From the NCBI RefSeq assembly GCF_018860805.1, contig NZ_JAHKQR010000002.1:62001-126000 (forward strand): a DNA stretch of 64,000 bases. Reading direction: 5' to 3'. This DNA is from Aestuariibacter sp. A3R04 (lineage in GTDB: Bacteria; Pseudomonadota; Gammaproteobacteria; Enterobacterales; Alteromonadaceae). A program made the position numbers and the translations under genes. Positions 10,249-19,807 of this stretch are shown here, in pieces. The notes below the pieces were generated by a model, which was not told where the DNA came from, made no database searches, and was given only the letters and a program-made list of their open reading frames with translations. Every line of letters starts with the position of its first letter. Position 1 is the stretch's first letter.

Positions 10249-11148
10249 CTATGTTGCGGACGCTTGGTAAATGGAAGCGATGGCACTATCGAGGGTGCTG
10301 TCGAATACTTCCTGTGATTGCTGAGCAGAAACGCCTTCGGTTAGTGCGCGGGAAAAAGAGGCAATAACACCGGTGTTTTCTGCCAGTTTAGCATTGGCAT
10401 CATCGCGGCTATATCCTCCAGACAGAGCCACTACTTTGATCACTTTGGGGTGGTCAACAAGAGCTTTGTAAAAGTTCCCTTCGCTGGGTAAGGTGAGCTT
10501 CAACATAACTTTCTGACCTTCGCCCAATAAGTTAAGTTGCGACAGTATTTCCTGCTTGAGGAGAGCTTCCGCTTGTGCTTTTTGCGGGCTGTTAATGTCA
10601 ACTTCCGGCTCAATAATTGGCACCAAACCGGCGGCGAGTATTTGTTTGCCAACTTCAAACTGCTGCTCAACCACGGCCTTAATGCCCTGCTGATTGGCCA
10701 GTTTTACCACTGAACGCATTTTTGTGCCAAATACGTCTTGGGCAACTGCCTTCGCCAGCAGCGCATCTAAACCAGGAATTGGCTTCATCATCTGAACCCC
10801 ATCCTGCTCTTCAGCTAAGCCTTTGTCGACTTTCAGGAATGGCACAACCTGCTTTTTATCCCACAAATACCTTGCCGACGGCATACCATCGATTTCGCGA
10901 TCCAAGGTATTTTCAAACAAAATAGCGCCTAAGACGCGGTCACCGTTGAACACTTCACTGGTGACAATACGCGTTCGCATGGCGTGAACTAAATCAAACA
11001 TTTCTTCATCTGAGTTGTACTCAGTCTCATCCACACCATAGAGTTTCAGTGCTTTAGGTGTACTGCCACCACTTTGATCCAAAGCAGCAATAAAGCCTTT
11101 TTGGGTTTTGATTTTTTCAAGCATAGCTTGCTGAGCTTGTGATGCCAT
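10249..11148 (-). CDS. fda: Class I fructose-bisphosphate aldolase
   Basis: Cleaves fructose 1,6-bisphosphate to dihydroxyacetone phosphate and glyceraldehyde 3-phosphate by a lysine Schiff base. 299 aa with class I features: [16 protein letters not shown] near the N-terminus, [19 protein letters not shown] and the [11 protein letters not shown] segment; VMLKLTLP carries a candidate Schiff-base Lys. I choose the start at 11148 (AGGAG 9 nt upstream) rather than the in-frame ATG at 11175. It is the last gene of the tkt-epd-pgk-fba series, where enterobacteria carry the unrelated zinc-dependent class II enzyme. A 118-bp gap with a dyad separates it from pgk, so it may have its own promoter. Confidence 0.9.
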   Translation of the reverse strand: MASQAQQAMLEKIKTQKGFIAALDQSGGSTPKALKLYGVDETEYNSDEEMFDLVHAMRTRIVTSEVFNGDRVLGAILFENTLDREIDGMPSARYLWDKKQVVPFLKVDKGLAEEQDGVQMMKPIPGLDALLAKAVAQDVFGTKMRSVVKLANQQGIKAVVEQQFEVGKQILAAGLVPIIEPEVDINSPQKAQAEALLKQEILSQLNLLGEGQKVMLKLTLPSEGNFYKALVDHPKVIKVVALSGGYSRDDANAKLAENTGVIASFSRALTEGVSAQQSQEVFDSTLDSAIASIYQASAT

Positions 11149-11238
11149 GAGCAACACTCCTTTTTGGGACGCCACCTGTCGGCAGCCGTAGGGTTTATAA
11201 TTATGCCGGCGAACGTCACTGTTCGCCGAACAAGTTGA

Positions 11239-11254
11239 GTAACGAATTCGTTAC
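11239..11254. repeat. 16-bp perfect palindrome upstream of the aldolase gene
   Basis: GTAACGAATTCGTTAC reads the same on both strands. It lies in the 118-bp gap between pgk and the aldolase gene, 91 bp upstream of the aldolase start. A 14-bp part (AACGAATTCGTTAC) recurs upstream of tkt at 15692-15705. A shared operator is inferred, with no known regulator matched. A second hairpin, GGCGAAC/GTTCGCC, lies immediately beside it at about 11209-11228. Confidence 0.5.
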
Positions 11255-11266
11255 ACGAGCGCTGTT

Positions 11267-12445
11267 TTACTTATTGTTTTTTTCTTCTAAAACAGCGACC
11301 GCTGGCAGGGTTTTGCCTTCCAAAAATTCAAGGAAAGCACCTCCACCTGTTGAAATATAAGATATCTTATCTGCGATGCCATATTTATCTACTGCAGCCA
11401 GAGTATCACCTCCACCAGCAATAGAGAATGCATCACTGTCGGCAATGGCCTGTGCCAGTGATTTCGTACCAGCAGCAAACTGATCGAATTCAAATACACC
11501 CACCGGGCCATTCCATACAATAGTGCCTGCATTTTTAAGGATGGTTTCAAGGGCAGCTGACGAATCGGGGCCGATATCGAAAACCATGTCCTCATCAGTA
11601 ATTTTGTCCACGGGCTTTAGCGTAGCCGGGGTGGTTTCAGAAAAGGCCGTGCCTACCACAACGTCTGTCGGTACGGGAATATCACCGCCGTTTGCCTGGG
11701 CCTGTGCAATAAGCTCTTTGGCTTCGCCCACCAAGTCCATTTCCACCAGTGATTTACCCACTCCATGACCTTGAGCTGCAATAAAGGTATTGGCAATACC
11801 ACCACCAACGATGAGTTGATCAACTTTTTCTGCCAGCGATTTCAATACCGTTAACTTTGTTGATACTTTTGAGCCACCCACAATAGCCACCATTGGACGC
11901 CTGGGGTTATCCAGCGCTTTACCGAGGGCATCGAGTTCCGCAGCCAACAGAGGACCTGCACAGGCGTTTGGCGCGTATTTCGCTACTCCGTGGGTAGACG
12001 CCTGGGCTCTATGTGCTGTGCCAAAGGCATCCATAACAAAAATGTCGCACAGTGCTGCATACTTTTTCGACAAGCTTTCATCATCGCTTTTCTCACCCAC
12101 ATTAAAGCGAACATTTTCCAAAATCAGAAGTTCACCGGCTTTGGCATCTACCCCGCCGAGGTAGTCTTTCACCAGGGTCACGGGCACATCCAGTACCGCA
12201 TTCAGATAATCAACTACCGGTTGTAATGAGTATGCATCATCGTACTCGCCTTCAGTAGGACGTCCTAAGTGTGACATAACCATCACTGCAGCCCCGGCAT
12301 CCAGCGCTGCTTTAATAGTGGGTATAGATGCTCTGATACGGGCATCAGAAGTCACCTTTCCCTCTTTTACGGGTACGTTCAGATCCTGACGAATTAACAC
12401 ACGCTTACCGTCGAGTGCGAAATCCTTCATACTAGGAATAGCCAT
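11267..12445 (-). CDS. pgk: Phosphoglycerate kinase
   Basis: Transfers phosphate between 1,3-bisphosphoglycerate and ADP in glycolysis and gluconeogenesis, in the cytoplasm. 392 aa, a normal length. Family signatures are visible: [17 protein letters not shown] at the N-terminus, [27 protein letters not shown], the nucleotide loop WNGPVGVFE and [11 protein letters not shown] near the C-terminus. It is 29 bp downstream of epd and co-directional with tkt and epd, a conserved gammaproteobacterial arrangement. Confidence 0.97.
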   Translation of the reverse strand: MAIPSMKDFALDGKRVLIRQDLNVPVKEGKVTSDARIRASIPTIKAALDAGAAVMVMSHLGRPTEGEYDDAYSLQPVVDYLNAVLDVPVTLVKDYLGGVDAKAGELLILENVRFNVGEKSDDESLSKKYAALCDIFVMDAFGTAHRAQASTHGVAKYAPNACAGPLLAAELDALGKALDNPRRPMVAIVGGSKVSTKLTVLKSLAEKVDQLIVGGGIANTFIAAQGHGVGKSLVEMDLVGEAKELIAQAQANGGDIPVPTDVVVGTAFSETTPATLKPVDKITDEDMVFDIGPDSSAALETILKNAGTIVWNGPVGVFEFDQFAAGTKSLAQAIADSDAFSIAGGGDTLAAVDKYGIADKISYISTGGGAFLEFLEGKTLPAVAVLEEKNNK

Positions 12446-12474
12446 GTTGTTCCCTCTTTTATTTCAAAGTTTAG

Positions 12475-13488
12475 TTAACACCCCGCCTGGACCATCGCCA
12501 GCGTGGTATCGATCATTCGGTTTGCGAAGCCCCATTCGTTGTCACACCACACCAGCGTTTTTACCAACTGACCGTGACTTACTCGGGTTTGTGTACCGTC
12601 GATAATACAGGAATGGGGATCATGGTTAAAATCCACCGACACCAGCGGCGCTTCTGAATATCCCAAAATCCCGGATAAGCGCCCTTCCCTTGCCTTTTTA
12701 AGTGCATCGTTGACATCTGCAATATTGACGTTTGTGTCAAGGGTTACGCTCAAATCCATTGCCGTAACGTTGATGGTTGGCACACGTACTGCTATGGCCT
12801 CAAACTTGCCGGCAAATTTTGGTAATATGCGTTCAATTCCCGCAGCCAACCGGGTATCTACAGGAATGATAGACTGACTTGCAGCTCTTGCTCGCCGAAG
12901 GTCTTTATTGTAGGCGTCAATGACCTGCTGATCATGCATAGAGGCATGAATAGTGGTAATTGTTCCACTCAGCACACCAAACGCATTATCCAGTGCCTGT
13001 ATGACAGGAACAATACAATTGGTAGTACAGGAACCGTTCGAAACCAACTTGTGGGACGATTGCAGCGATTCTTCGTTGGTACCAAAAATAATGGTGTTGT
13101 CTAAGTCGGTACTGCCGGGCTGAGAAAACAGTACTTTTCCCGCGCCAGCAGCGAGGTGTGCCATACCGGCTTCCCGGTCGGAAAAGACTCCGGTACACTC
13201 CAAGACAATGTCAACGCCGAGATCGGCCCAGGGAAGTGAGTGGATATCGGGTTCTGCAAGCAAGCGTATACTGTCGCTCGCCACCATTAATTGCTCGCCC
13301 TGAAGGGCTACATCAAAACCAAAACGGCCGTGTGAGGTATCGTATTTCAGTAAATGGGCAATGCCTTCTGGTTCCGCTAAATCGTTTATCGCAACCACTT
13401 TAATCAATTGATTGCGCCCTGTTTCATACAGGGCGCGCAGTACGTTACGACCGATGCGGCCAAAACCATTTATGGCAACTCGGACCAT
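12475..13488 (-). CDS. epd: Erythrose-4-phosphate dehydrogenase
   Basis: 337 aa of the GAPDH family, with the Rossmann start [19 protein letters not shown] and catalytic motif SNGSCTTNC. Segments such as [29 protein letters not shown] and [16 protein letters not shown] are typical of Epd rather than GapA. Epd oxidises erythrose 4-phosphate to 4-phosphoerythronate for pyridoxal phosphate synthesis. Synteny between tkt and pgk supports Epd. It is 22 bp downstream of tkt. Side activity on glyceraldehyde 3-phosphate is possible. Confidence 0.93.
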   Translation of the reverse strand: MVRVAINGFGRIGRNVLRALYETGRNQLIKVVAINDLAEPEGIAHLLKYDTSHGRFGFDVALQGEQLMVASDSIRLLAEPDIHSLPWADLGVDIVLECTGVFSDREAGMAHLAAGAGKVLFSQPGSTDLDNTIIFGTNEESLQSSHKLVSNGSCTTNCIVPVIQALDNAFGVLSGTITTIHASMHDQQVIDAYNKDLRRARAASQSIIPVDTRLAAGIERILPKFAGKFEAIAVRVPTINVTAMDLSVTLDTNVNIADVNDALKKAREGRLSGILGYSEAPLVSVDFNHDPHSCIIDGTQTRVSHGQLVKTLVWCDNEWGFANRMIDTTLAMVQAGC

Positions 13489-13510
13489 AAAAACCGCCTT
13501 TGTTGACGAA

Positions 13511-15505
13511 TTATTTCAAAGACAGCGCTGCTTCTACTACTGCATCAGTGGTGATACCGAAGTGTTTGAATAAGTCTGCAGCCGGACCGGATTCACCAAA
13601 CGTGTCCATACCGACAATCGCGCCGCCGAAGCCTACGTATTTATACCAAGAATCTTTGGCTAAAGCTTCTACTGCAACGCGTTTTGTTACCGCTGCAGGT
13701 AGAACCGACTCTTGATATTGTGCAGATTGACGGTCAAACGCATCCGTACAAGGCATAGACACAACCCTTGCCTTTACTCCCTTCTCTGCAAGTTGCTCAC
13801 TGGCAGCTACAGCCAACTGAACTTCAGAACCAGTAGCGATCAGCAACACATCTGGTGTGCCGTCGGTGTCTCTGAGAATATAGCCGCCTTTTGCCACGTC
13901 GCTAACCTGCTGAGCAGTACGGGGCTGCTGCGGTAAACCCTGACGGGTAAATATAAGTGTGGTAGGACCATCTTTACGCAAAATTGCCTCTTTCCAGGCC
14001 ACTGCAGACTCCACCTGGTCACAAGGTCGCCAGTTGTCAAGGTTTGGCGTAGCGCGTAAAGCCACTAACTGTTCTACCGGTTGGTGTGTCGGACCATCTT
14101 CACCTAAACCAATGGAGTCGTGGGTATAAACAAATATCGCAGGTGCTTTCATCAGTGCAGCCATGCGCACAGCATTGCGAGCATATTCCATGAACATCAG
14201 GAAGGTTGCACCGTAGGCTTTAAAGCCACCGTGCAATACAATGCCGTTCATCATTGCCGACATACCAAATTCGCGTACGCCGTAATAAATGTAATTGCCG
14301 GAAGCATCATTGGCATCAACGCCTTTAGAACCAGACCAAATAGTCAGGTTTGAACCTGCCAAATCCGCAGAGCCACCGAGTAATTCAGGTAGTAACGGGC
14401 CATAAGCATTCAACGCGTTTTGCGACGCCTTACGGGTAGCCGGTGCCTCGGGATTGGCCTGTAATTCGGCGATATAGGCATCGGCTTTTTCTGCAAAGTC
14501 AGCCGGTACATCATTGTTCATCCGACGAATGAACTCCGCAGCCAGTTCTGGGTAAGCTTTTTCATACGCCGCAAATGCCTCGCTCCAGGCGGCTTCGGCA
14601 CTTTGTCCTTTCGCTTTGGCATCCCATTCAGCATAGACATCCTGAGGAATCTCAAATGGGCCATAAGTCCAGCCCAGCGCTTCACGGGTGGCAGCGATTT
14701 CGTCGTCACCCAAGGGCGCACCATGACATGATTCCGTACCCTGTTTATTAGGCGATCCAAATCCAATAATGGTTTTACAGCAAATTAGTGTTGGTTGGGT
14801 TGAATTGGCTTTTGCCGCTTCCACAGCTTCGCTGATTTGCGCGGGATCGTGGCCGTCGACATCGGCAATAACATGCCAACCGTAGGACTCAAAACGCTTC
14901 ACCGTATCATCGGTGAACCAGCCTTCCACTTCACCATCGATAGAAATGCCGTTGTCGTCATAAAATGCCACTAACTTGCCGAGGCCCAATGTACCAGCCA
15001 ACGAACACGCTTCGTGGGAGATACCTTCCATCAAACATCCATCGCCTAGGAAAGCATAGGTGTAGTGGTTGACAATCTCATGACCTTCTTTATTAAATTG
15101 TGCTGCCAGTACTTTTTCAGCCAGCGCCATGCCCACTGCGTTACTGATCCCCTGACCAAGAGGACCGGTTGTGGTTTCAACGCCCGGCGCATAACCGTAT
15201 TCGGGGTGGCCGGGCGTTTTTGAGTGCAACTGACGAAATTGCTTCAACTCGTCCAGGGGAAGATCGTAACCGCTTAGGTGAAGCAATGAATACAACAACA
15301 TGGAACCATGACCATTTGACAAAACAAAGCGGTCGCGGTTTGCCCAGTTGGGATTAGCCGGGTTGTGAGACAGATGATCACACCATAGCACTTGTGCAAT
15401 ATCGGCCATTCCCATTGGGGCTCCAGGGTGTCCAGACTTAGCTTTTTGAACGGCATCCATACTCAGGGCGCGGATGGCGTTGGCGAGTTCACGACGGGTA
15501 GGCAT
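13511..15505 (-). CDS. tkt: Transketolase
   Basis: Thiamine-diphosphate enzyme moving two-carbon units between sugar phosphates in the non-oxidative pentose phosphate pathway. 664 aa, the usual length. Signatures: [33 protein letters not shown], the TPP motif [31 protein letters not shown] and [10 protein letters not shown]. The ATG at 15503-15505 has AGGAG just upstream. It heads the tkt-epd-pgk-(fba) run; its product erythrose 4-phosphate is the Epd substrate. Confidence 0.97.
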   Translation of the reverse strand: MPTRRELANAIRALSMDAVQKAKSGHPGAPMGMADIAQVLWCDHLSHNPANPNWANRDRFVLSNGHGSMLLYSLLHLSGYDLPLDELKQFRQLHSKTPGHPEYGYAPGVETTTGPLGQGISNAVGMALAEKVLAAQFNKEGHEIVNHYTYAFLGDGCLMEGISHEACSLAGTLGLGKLVAFYDDNGISIDGEVEGWFTDDTVKRFESYGWHVIADVDGHDPAQISEAVEAAKANSTQPTLICCKTIIGFGSPNKQGTESCHGAPLGDDEIAATREALGWTYGPFEIPQDVYAEWDAKAKGQSAEAAWSEAFAAYEKAYPELAAEFIRRMNNDVPADFAEKADAYIAELQANPEAPATRKASQNALNAYGPLLPELLGGSADLAGSNLTIWSGSKGVDANDASGNYIYYGVREFGMSAMMNGIVLHGGFKAYGATFLMFMEYARNAVRMAALMKAPAIFVYTHDSIGLGEDGPTHQPVEQLVALRATPNLDNWRPCDQVESAVAWKEAILRKDGPTTLIFTRQGLPQQPRTAQQVSDVAKGGYILRDTDGTPDVLLIATGSEVQLAVAASEQLAEKGVKARVVSMPCTDAFDRQSAQYQESVLPAAVTKRVAVEALAKDSWYKYVGFGGAIVGMDTFGESGPAADLFKHFGITTDAVVEAALSLK

Positions 15506-15688
15506 GCTAACTCCTTTGATAAATTATTTTAAACTTCTCGGTGACAACCCGGATAATGCTCCGGAAACGGATAGGATTTCCTGCTGCCTGCTTTTAAACT
15601 GGGTTTTTTCAAACTGCCGACTATTCTTACCTAAGCGCATAGGTAAGTTCAACGTGTTTTATTCCCTTCATCAGAATTCATAAAGGGG

Positions 15689-15705
15689 GTAAACGAATTC
15701 GTTAC
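15689..15705. repeat. Second copy of the AACGAATTCGTTAC palindrome, upstream of tkt
   Basis: GTAAACGAATTCGTTAC contains a perfect 12-bp dyad (AACGAATTCGTT, 15692-15703) and shares 14 bp with the palindrome at 11241-11254. It is about 185 bp upstream of the tkt start. Both copies precede minus-strand sugar-metabolism genes, which suggests one regulator (inference). Confidence 0.5.
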
Positions 15706-15750
15706 TCCTTCCGCGACGTCGGACTATAGTGTCAACAAAAGCTAACAAAT

Positions 15751-15782
15751 AGACTTTTAGACGTCCAGATGTAAAGATGCTT
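15751..15782 (+). promoter_or_regulatory. Tandem Met boxes (MetJ operator) upstream of metK
   Basis: Four consecutive 8-mers, AGACTTTT, AGACGTCC, AGATGTAA and AGATGCTT, resemble tandem MetJ boxes (consensus AGACGTCT). MetJ with S-adenosylmethionine binds such arrays and represses methionine genes. The last box overlaps the -35 position implied by a -10-like TAGAAT at 15800-15805. This predicts feedback control of metK by its product. Confidence 0.8.
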
Positions 15783-15846
15783 TTTTTGCACAGACGGGTT
15801 AGAATACATTTTTATTTTGGTTATCCCAAAAAAGAACGGAGGATTT

Positions 15847-16992
15847 ATGGCCGCACACTTATTCACATCCGAATCTGTTTCGGAAGGGCATCCAGACAAA
15901 ATTGCCGATCAGATTTCTGATGCAGTGCTCGATGCCATACTTGAGCAGGATCCGAAAGCAAGGGTAGCTTGTGAGACATACGTTAAGACCGGCATGGTTC
16001 TGGTTGGCGGTGAAATCACTACCACGGCATGGGTAGACATTGAAGAGCTCACCCGTCAGACCGTAAAAGAAATTGGCTACAATCACTCTGATGTTGGATT
16101 CGATGCCGACTCCTGTGCTGTGCTCAATGCCATTGGTAAGCAATCACCCGATATTAATCAAGGTGTAGATCGCGCACGACCCGAAGAACAGGGAGCGGGC
16201 GATCAGGGTTTAATGTTCGGCTACGCCAGTGACGAAACTGACGTGTTGATGCCAGCACCTATTACTTATTCACACCGTTTGGTACAAAAACAAGCGGAAG
16301 TGCGCAAGTCAGGAAAACTGAATTTCCTGCGTCCTGATGCAAAGAGCCAGGTTACCTTCATCTACGAAGATCACAAACCAGTGGGTATTGATGCGGTTGT
16401 TTTATCAACCCAACACAATGAAAGCGTATCAACTGAACAATTGCGCGAAGCCGTGATGGAAGAAGTTATCAAACCAGTATTACCCGCTGAGTGGCTAACT
16501 AAGAACACACAGTTTCATATCAACCCGACCGGGCGTTTCGTTATTGGTGGGCCAATGGGCGACTGCGGCTTAACCGGACGCAAGATAATCGTTGATACCT
16601 ACGGCGGTATGGCCCGTCACGGTGGCGGTGCCTTTTCAGGAAAAGACCCGTCTAAAGTTGACCGCTCTGCGGCTTATGCTGGACGTTATGTGGCTAAAAA
16701 TATCGTTGCGGCAGGCCTAGCAAAACGCTGTGAAATTCAGATTTCGTACGCCATCGGGGTTGCCGAGCCTACCTCTATCAGTATAGAAACCTTTGGCACA
16801 GGCATTGTTGATGAAAAGACCCTTGTTGCATTAGTAAGAGAGCATTTCGACTTACGTCCATATGGCCTTATCAAAATGCTTGATCTCGAGCGCCCAATTT
16901 ACCGTCCTACGGCTGCTTATGGCCACTTTGGACGCGAAGCGTTTCCATGGGAAGCGACTGACAAAGCTGACGCATTGAAGGCGTCTTTGTAA
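15847..16992 (+). CDS. metK: S-adenosylmethionine synthetase
   Basis: Makes S-adenosylmethionine from methionine and ATP. 381 aa, normal length. Signatures: [20 protein letters not shown] at the N-terminus, [12 protein letters not shown], and the glycine-rich loop [16 protein letters not shown]. The ATG at 15847 follows GGAGG with good spacing; the in-frame ATG at 15817 is too far upstream. It is transcribed divergently from tkt, and the Met-box array upstream indicates MetJ control. Confidence 0.98.
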   Translation: MAAHLFTSESVSEGHPDKIADQISDAVLDAILEQDPKARVACETYVKTGMVLVGGEITTTAWVDIEELTRQTVKEIGYNHSDVGFDADSCAVLNAIGKQSPDINQGVDRARPEEQGAGDQGLMFGYASDETDVLMPAPITYSHRLVQKQAEVRKSGKLNFLRPDAKSQVTFIYEDHKPVGIDAVVLSTQHNESVSTEQLREAVMEEVIKPVLPAEWLTKNTQFHINPTGRFVIGGPMGDCGLTGRKIIVDTYGGMARHGGGAFSGKDPSKVDRSAAYAGRYVAKNIVAAGLAKRCEIQISYAIGVAEPTSISIETFGTGIVDEKTLVALVREHFDLRPYGLIKMLDLERPIYRPTAAYGHFGREAFPWEATDKADALKASL

Positions 16993-17009
16993 ATCAGTTC
17001 GTAATTGTC

Positions 17010-17043
17010 GAGCCAGCTTAGCCCCCCGATACTAAGCCGGCTC
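17010..17043 (+). terminator. Hairpin after metK
   Basis: GAGCCAGCTTAG and CTAAGCCGGCTC form a 12-bp stem with one mismatch around a 10-nt loop, 17 bp after the metK stop. There is no T-run behind it, so it is either a Rho-assisted terminator or an mRNA-stabilising hairpin. Confidence 0.45.
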
Positions 17044-17239
17044 GCTCACTTCTCTGACCCAATCGCCTCCGCCACTTTGTTGTAAAAATAAACAAATTTA
17101 CTTTACACGCCACAGAAATCCGTCATAGTTATCTGGCAGAGGTATAAAAAGTCGTTTAATGCGATAAAGAACATCACAAGTTACAACCATGACGATATTT
17201 TCTGACACCCAATGCATCTAAAAACTTAAGGAACACGCT

Positions 17240-17737
17240 ATGAAAGGTGTTTGGCTCGCTTTGCTCGCTCTTTTGCCCGTTGGCTGTGCCTGTGCCAAGG
17301 GCTTGGTGTACGCAAGCGACAAGCTCGAGAAAACCACTTTTGTAGCCTCGCCTTACCAGTCTGAAATTTCCTATCAAAGTCAGGATTTACCAGCCTGGCA
17401 GTTTGGAGTGCGTTACGACCGCACAGTGCCTTATCACACTCAATGGCTGGATAGTATCTACAGCTATCACGTCATTGACTCAGTCAAACTCTCTGCGAGT
17501 AGGCGAATCATTCAACATTCTACACAACGTATTTTTGCTGAAGTACAAACCAGTAGTAATTATCAAAACGGGCTGGTCGACTGGCAAACGCTACCGCAAA
17601 ATGCCGGCAACGCCGCTAGCCTGGGTTGGCAAATTGGCGATAACCGCTCCATTAACATGGCCGTAAAATACGAATTCAGAGCACTTAGAGATATTGATAT
17701 AAACTCCCTGTCACTAGGCGTACATTACTATTTTTAA
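17240..17737 (+). CDS. Small exported protein of unknown function
   Basis: 165 aa. An N-terminal signal peptide (about residues 1-19, MKGVWLALLALLPVGCACAK; the Cys might suggest a lipoprotein, but the lipobox is poor). The rest is rich in Tyr/Ser strands and ends in an aromatic residue (GVHYYF), the pattern of a small outer-membrane beta-barrel. I do not recognise the family. The ATG follows AAGGAA. It stands alone between metK and a convergent exonuclease gene. Confidence 0.7.
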   Translation: MKGVWLALLALLPVGCACAKGLVYASDKLEKTTFVASPYQSEISYQSQDLPAWQFGVRYDRTVPYHTQWLDSIYSYHVIDSVKLSASRRIIQHSTQRIFAEVQTSSNYQNGLVDWQTLPQNAGNAASLGWQIGDNRSINMAVKYEFRALRDIDINSLSLGVHYYF

Positions 17738-17933
17738 TGGTAGCGTAATCAGCGTGGTGAACCCGACAGTGACGGCCACAGCACTCACTCTGACAGCAAA
17801 ATCCACGATAACCTGGAATGACATCCAGTTGCCGGGCTGCAGACACCATGCTTAACGCCAACGCCTGCCAGTTTCTGACTTACCCCGTATACGATTAACG
17901 ACGCTGTAAGACAAATAACAGGAAATGAGAATT

Positions 17934-18476
17934 CTAACGAGCTAAGCCACAGACAACAGCGCCTGACGATCCTGAAACAATATACGTCTGCTGAATCAAC
18001 TCTGCATCAACACTGGCTCTGTGCCGTGCCACACATTGCTGTGCCAGGAGTTTTTTCTTGACCTCGTGCCAGCATTGCATTTGCTTCTCCGACAAAATAT
18101 ATTCAAGTGCTGACAACCTGAAAGACATGGCTATTCTGGATTCAGCAAATAATTTAATTAGCCAGGGTTGGTCGACAACCCAACCGTCGGAATACGCGGT
18201 AGAATGTTGCAAAAAGGCATTTAGTTGTAGACAAACCGTTTTGCCATCCACACCAAACTCCTCCAGTTGTTCACGGGTAATCCCATGTAATCTGGCTGCA
18301 GAGTCATCCCAGTGCCGCCAGTGCGCGTAGGGTTTTATTAACTTACAAAACCGCGCACCATCAGCCCGCTTTACACCAATTTCAATAGGAAAGCTGTTGC
18401 TGCCAAAGCCACTGGCTTCAATGTCTAGAATCGTGGGTGGCTGTTTGATAATTTTACTCCCTGTTCCCTGTCCCAT
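17934..18476 (-). CDS. DEDDh-type 3'-5' exonuclease-like protein
   Basis: 180 aa. Exonuclease motif I is ILDIEASGFGSNSFPIEIG (Asp-x-Glu near residue 18) and the C-terminal motif is ARHRASVDAELIQ (His and Asp four apart), as in DnaQ/RNase T-like DEDDh nucleases. These two-metal enzymes trim DNA or RNA 3' ends; the substrate is not predictable here. It is single-domain and shorter than DnaQ epsilon. It is divergent from the binding-protein gene starting at 18611. Confidence 0.8.
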   Translation of the reverse strand: MGQGTGSKIIKQPPTILDIEASGFGSNSFPIEIGVKRADGARFCKLIKPYAHWRHWDDSAARLHGITREQLEEFGVDGKTVCLQLNAFLQHSTAYSDGWVVDQPWLIKLFAESRIAMSFRLSALEYILSEKQMQCWHEVKKKLLAQQCVARHRASVDAELIQQTYIVSGSSGAVVCGLAR

Positions 18477-18610
18477 TGTCTAAAACTACGGAGGTCCGGA
18501 AGGAACTTCAAGTTTTAATTGAATACATTCTCATCCTTTGTCTAATTGCACTTTTTCGGTGCTCCAGTATGGTTTACGGGTACATTCTTTCATCAATTCC
18601 GAGTTTAACT

Positions 18611-19807
18611 ATGCTATTTCGCTTTACCTCTCTGCTGTTATCTATAGCATTGTGCTCGCTGATGCCAGTGCAAGGCAAACCTCAGGTATCAACACCCATT
18701 GTAATTGCATTGGACGCCGATATGAGTGCAGTGGCCGTAGATGGAGGTGTTGCGATTGCCCGAGGTGCAAAGCTTGCCATTGACGAGATAAACGAGGCCG
18801 GAGGCATCCTCGGTCAGCCTCTTGAACTGGTGACGTTCGACCACAGAGGTAATCCAGCACGAGGCATAAGTAATATTAAGCAAATTGCCGCTATGAAGGG
18901 CGTTCTGGCTGTATTGGGCGGCGTGCATACTCCCGTAGCTCTGGCCGAGCTTGACGCCATTCACGGTGCCGATCTTATTTATGTCAGCCCATGGGCGGCC
19001 GGCACATCAGTGGTGGAAAACGACCTTGAACCAAACAATGTTTTTCGCGTGTCAATCAGCGACGAAGAAGCCAGTAAAGTTCTCATTCAATACGCCCGTA
19101 ACAGGTCATTAACTAAAATAGCCCTTGTCCTTGAACGCACGGGATGGGGACGCTCGAATCTAGAATCCCTCACCCGGGAAGCCCAGGCGCAGAATGTGGA
19201 AATCACGACTGTACATTGGATAAATTGGCGACAAGCTGACTTCGGTTCTGAACTTGAAGTAATGTTGGAAAGTGGTGCCCAAGGGCTGGTTCTGGTAGCT
19301 AACTCACCCGAAGCAGTAACGGTAAGCCAGGCAGTCCTTGCATCGGATCGTTCTTCCCTACCGGTTATTTCTCACTGGGGCCTGGCCAGTGGTGACTATG
19401 TTTCATCTCTGGGCCTTGAGAATGTAAGTCGAATGGACGTATCCGTTATTCAAACATTTAGCTTTCTCAAACAAAACCACGCTAGAGCCAAAGCTTTGCT
19501 ACAGCGCTATTTTACCCGCTACGGCCCCGACAAGCCTCAGGCCATTCCTGCCGCAGCTGGGTTAGCTCATAGCTACGACTGCATTCACCTTCTCGCCCTG
19601 GCGGCTGAAAAAGCCGGCGGAATAAATGCTGCTAAAATTCGACAATCATTGGAAAATCTGCCACCTTTTACGGGCGCGGTTAAAACTTACGCACCGGCAT
19701 TTAGCGATAAAGCACGTGACGCACTTATGGCAAAGGACTTTTTTATGACAACATTTGATAGCAACGGTCATCTCGTCCCCATCGCCAATTCTGCGTCTCA
19801 CTTGTGA
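18611..19807 (+). CDS. Periplasmic substrate-binding protein (branched-chain amino-acid type)
   Basis: 398 aa from the ATG at 18611, which gives a good signal peptide (MLFRFTSLLLSIALCSLMPVQG). The remainder is a type I periplasmic-binding fold (Peripla_BP_6): ARGAKLAIDEINEAGGILGQ, FDHRGNPARGISNIKQI and GVHTPVALAEL are typical LivJ/urea-type segments. No permease or ATPase gene is nearby; instead the stop overlaps the start of a hybrid sensor kinase by 4 nt. It therefore probably acts as a ligand sensor for that kinase rather than in transport (inference). The in-frame upstream ORF to 18476 is rejected as start because it lacks a signal peptide. Confidence 0.85.
   Translation: MLFRFTSLLLSIALCSLMPVQGKPQVSTPIVIALDADMSAVAVDGGVAIARGAKLAIDEINEAGGILGQPLELVTFDHRGNPARGISNIKQIAAMKGVLAVLGGVHTPVALAELDAIHGADLIYVSPWAAGTSVVENDLEPNNVFRVSISDEEASKVLIQYARNRSLTKIALVLERTGWGRSNLESLTREAQAQNVEITTVHWINWRQADFGSELEVMLESGAQGLVLVANSPEAVTVSQAVLASDRSSLPVISHWGLASGDYVSSLGLENVSRMDVSVIQTFSFLKQNHARAKALLQRYFTRYGPDKPQAIPAAAGLAHSYDCIHLLALAAEKAGGINAAKIRQSLENLPPFTGAVKTYAPAFSDKARDALMAKDFFMTTFDSNGHLVPIANSASHL

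Larger units (their letters stand above)
15506..15846. other. Divergent control region between tkt and metK
   Basis: 341 bp without a gene. It holds the second copy of the AACGAATTCGTTAC palindrome on the tkt side (15692-15705) and the Met-box array plus a -10-like TAGAAT (15800-15805) on the metK side. Nothing else recognisable was seen. Confidence 0.8.
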
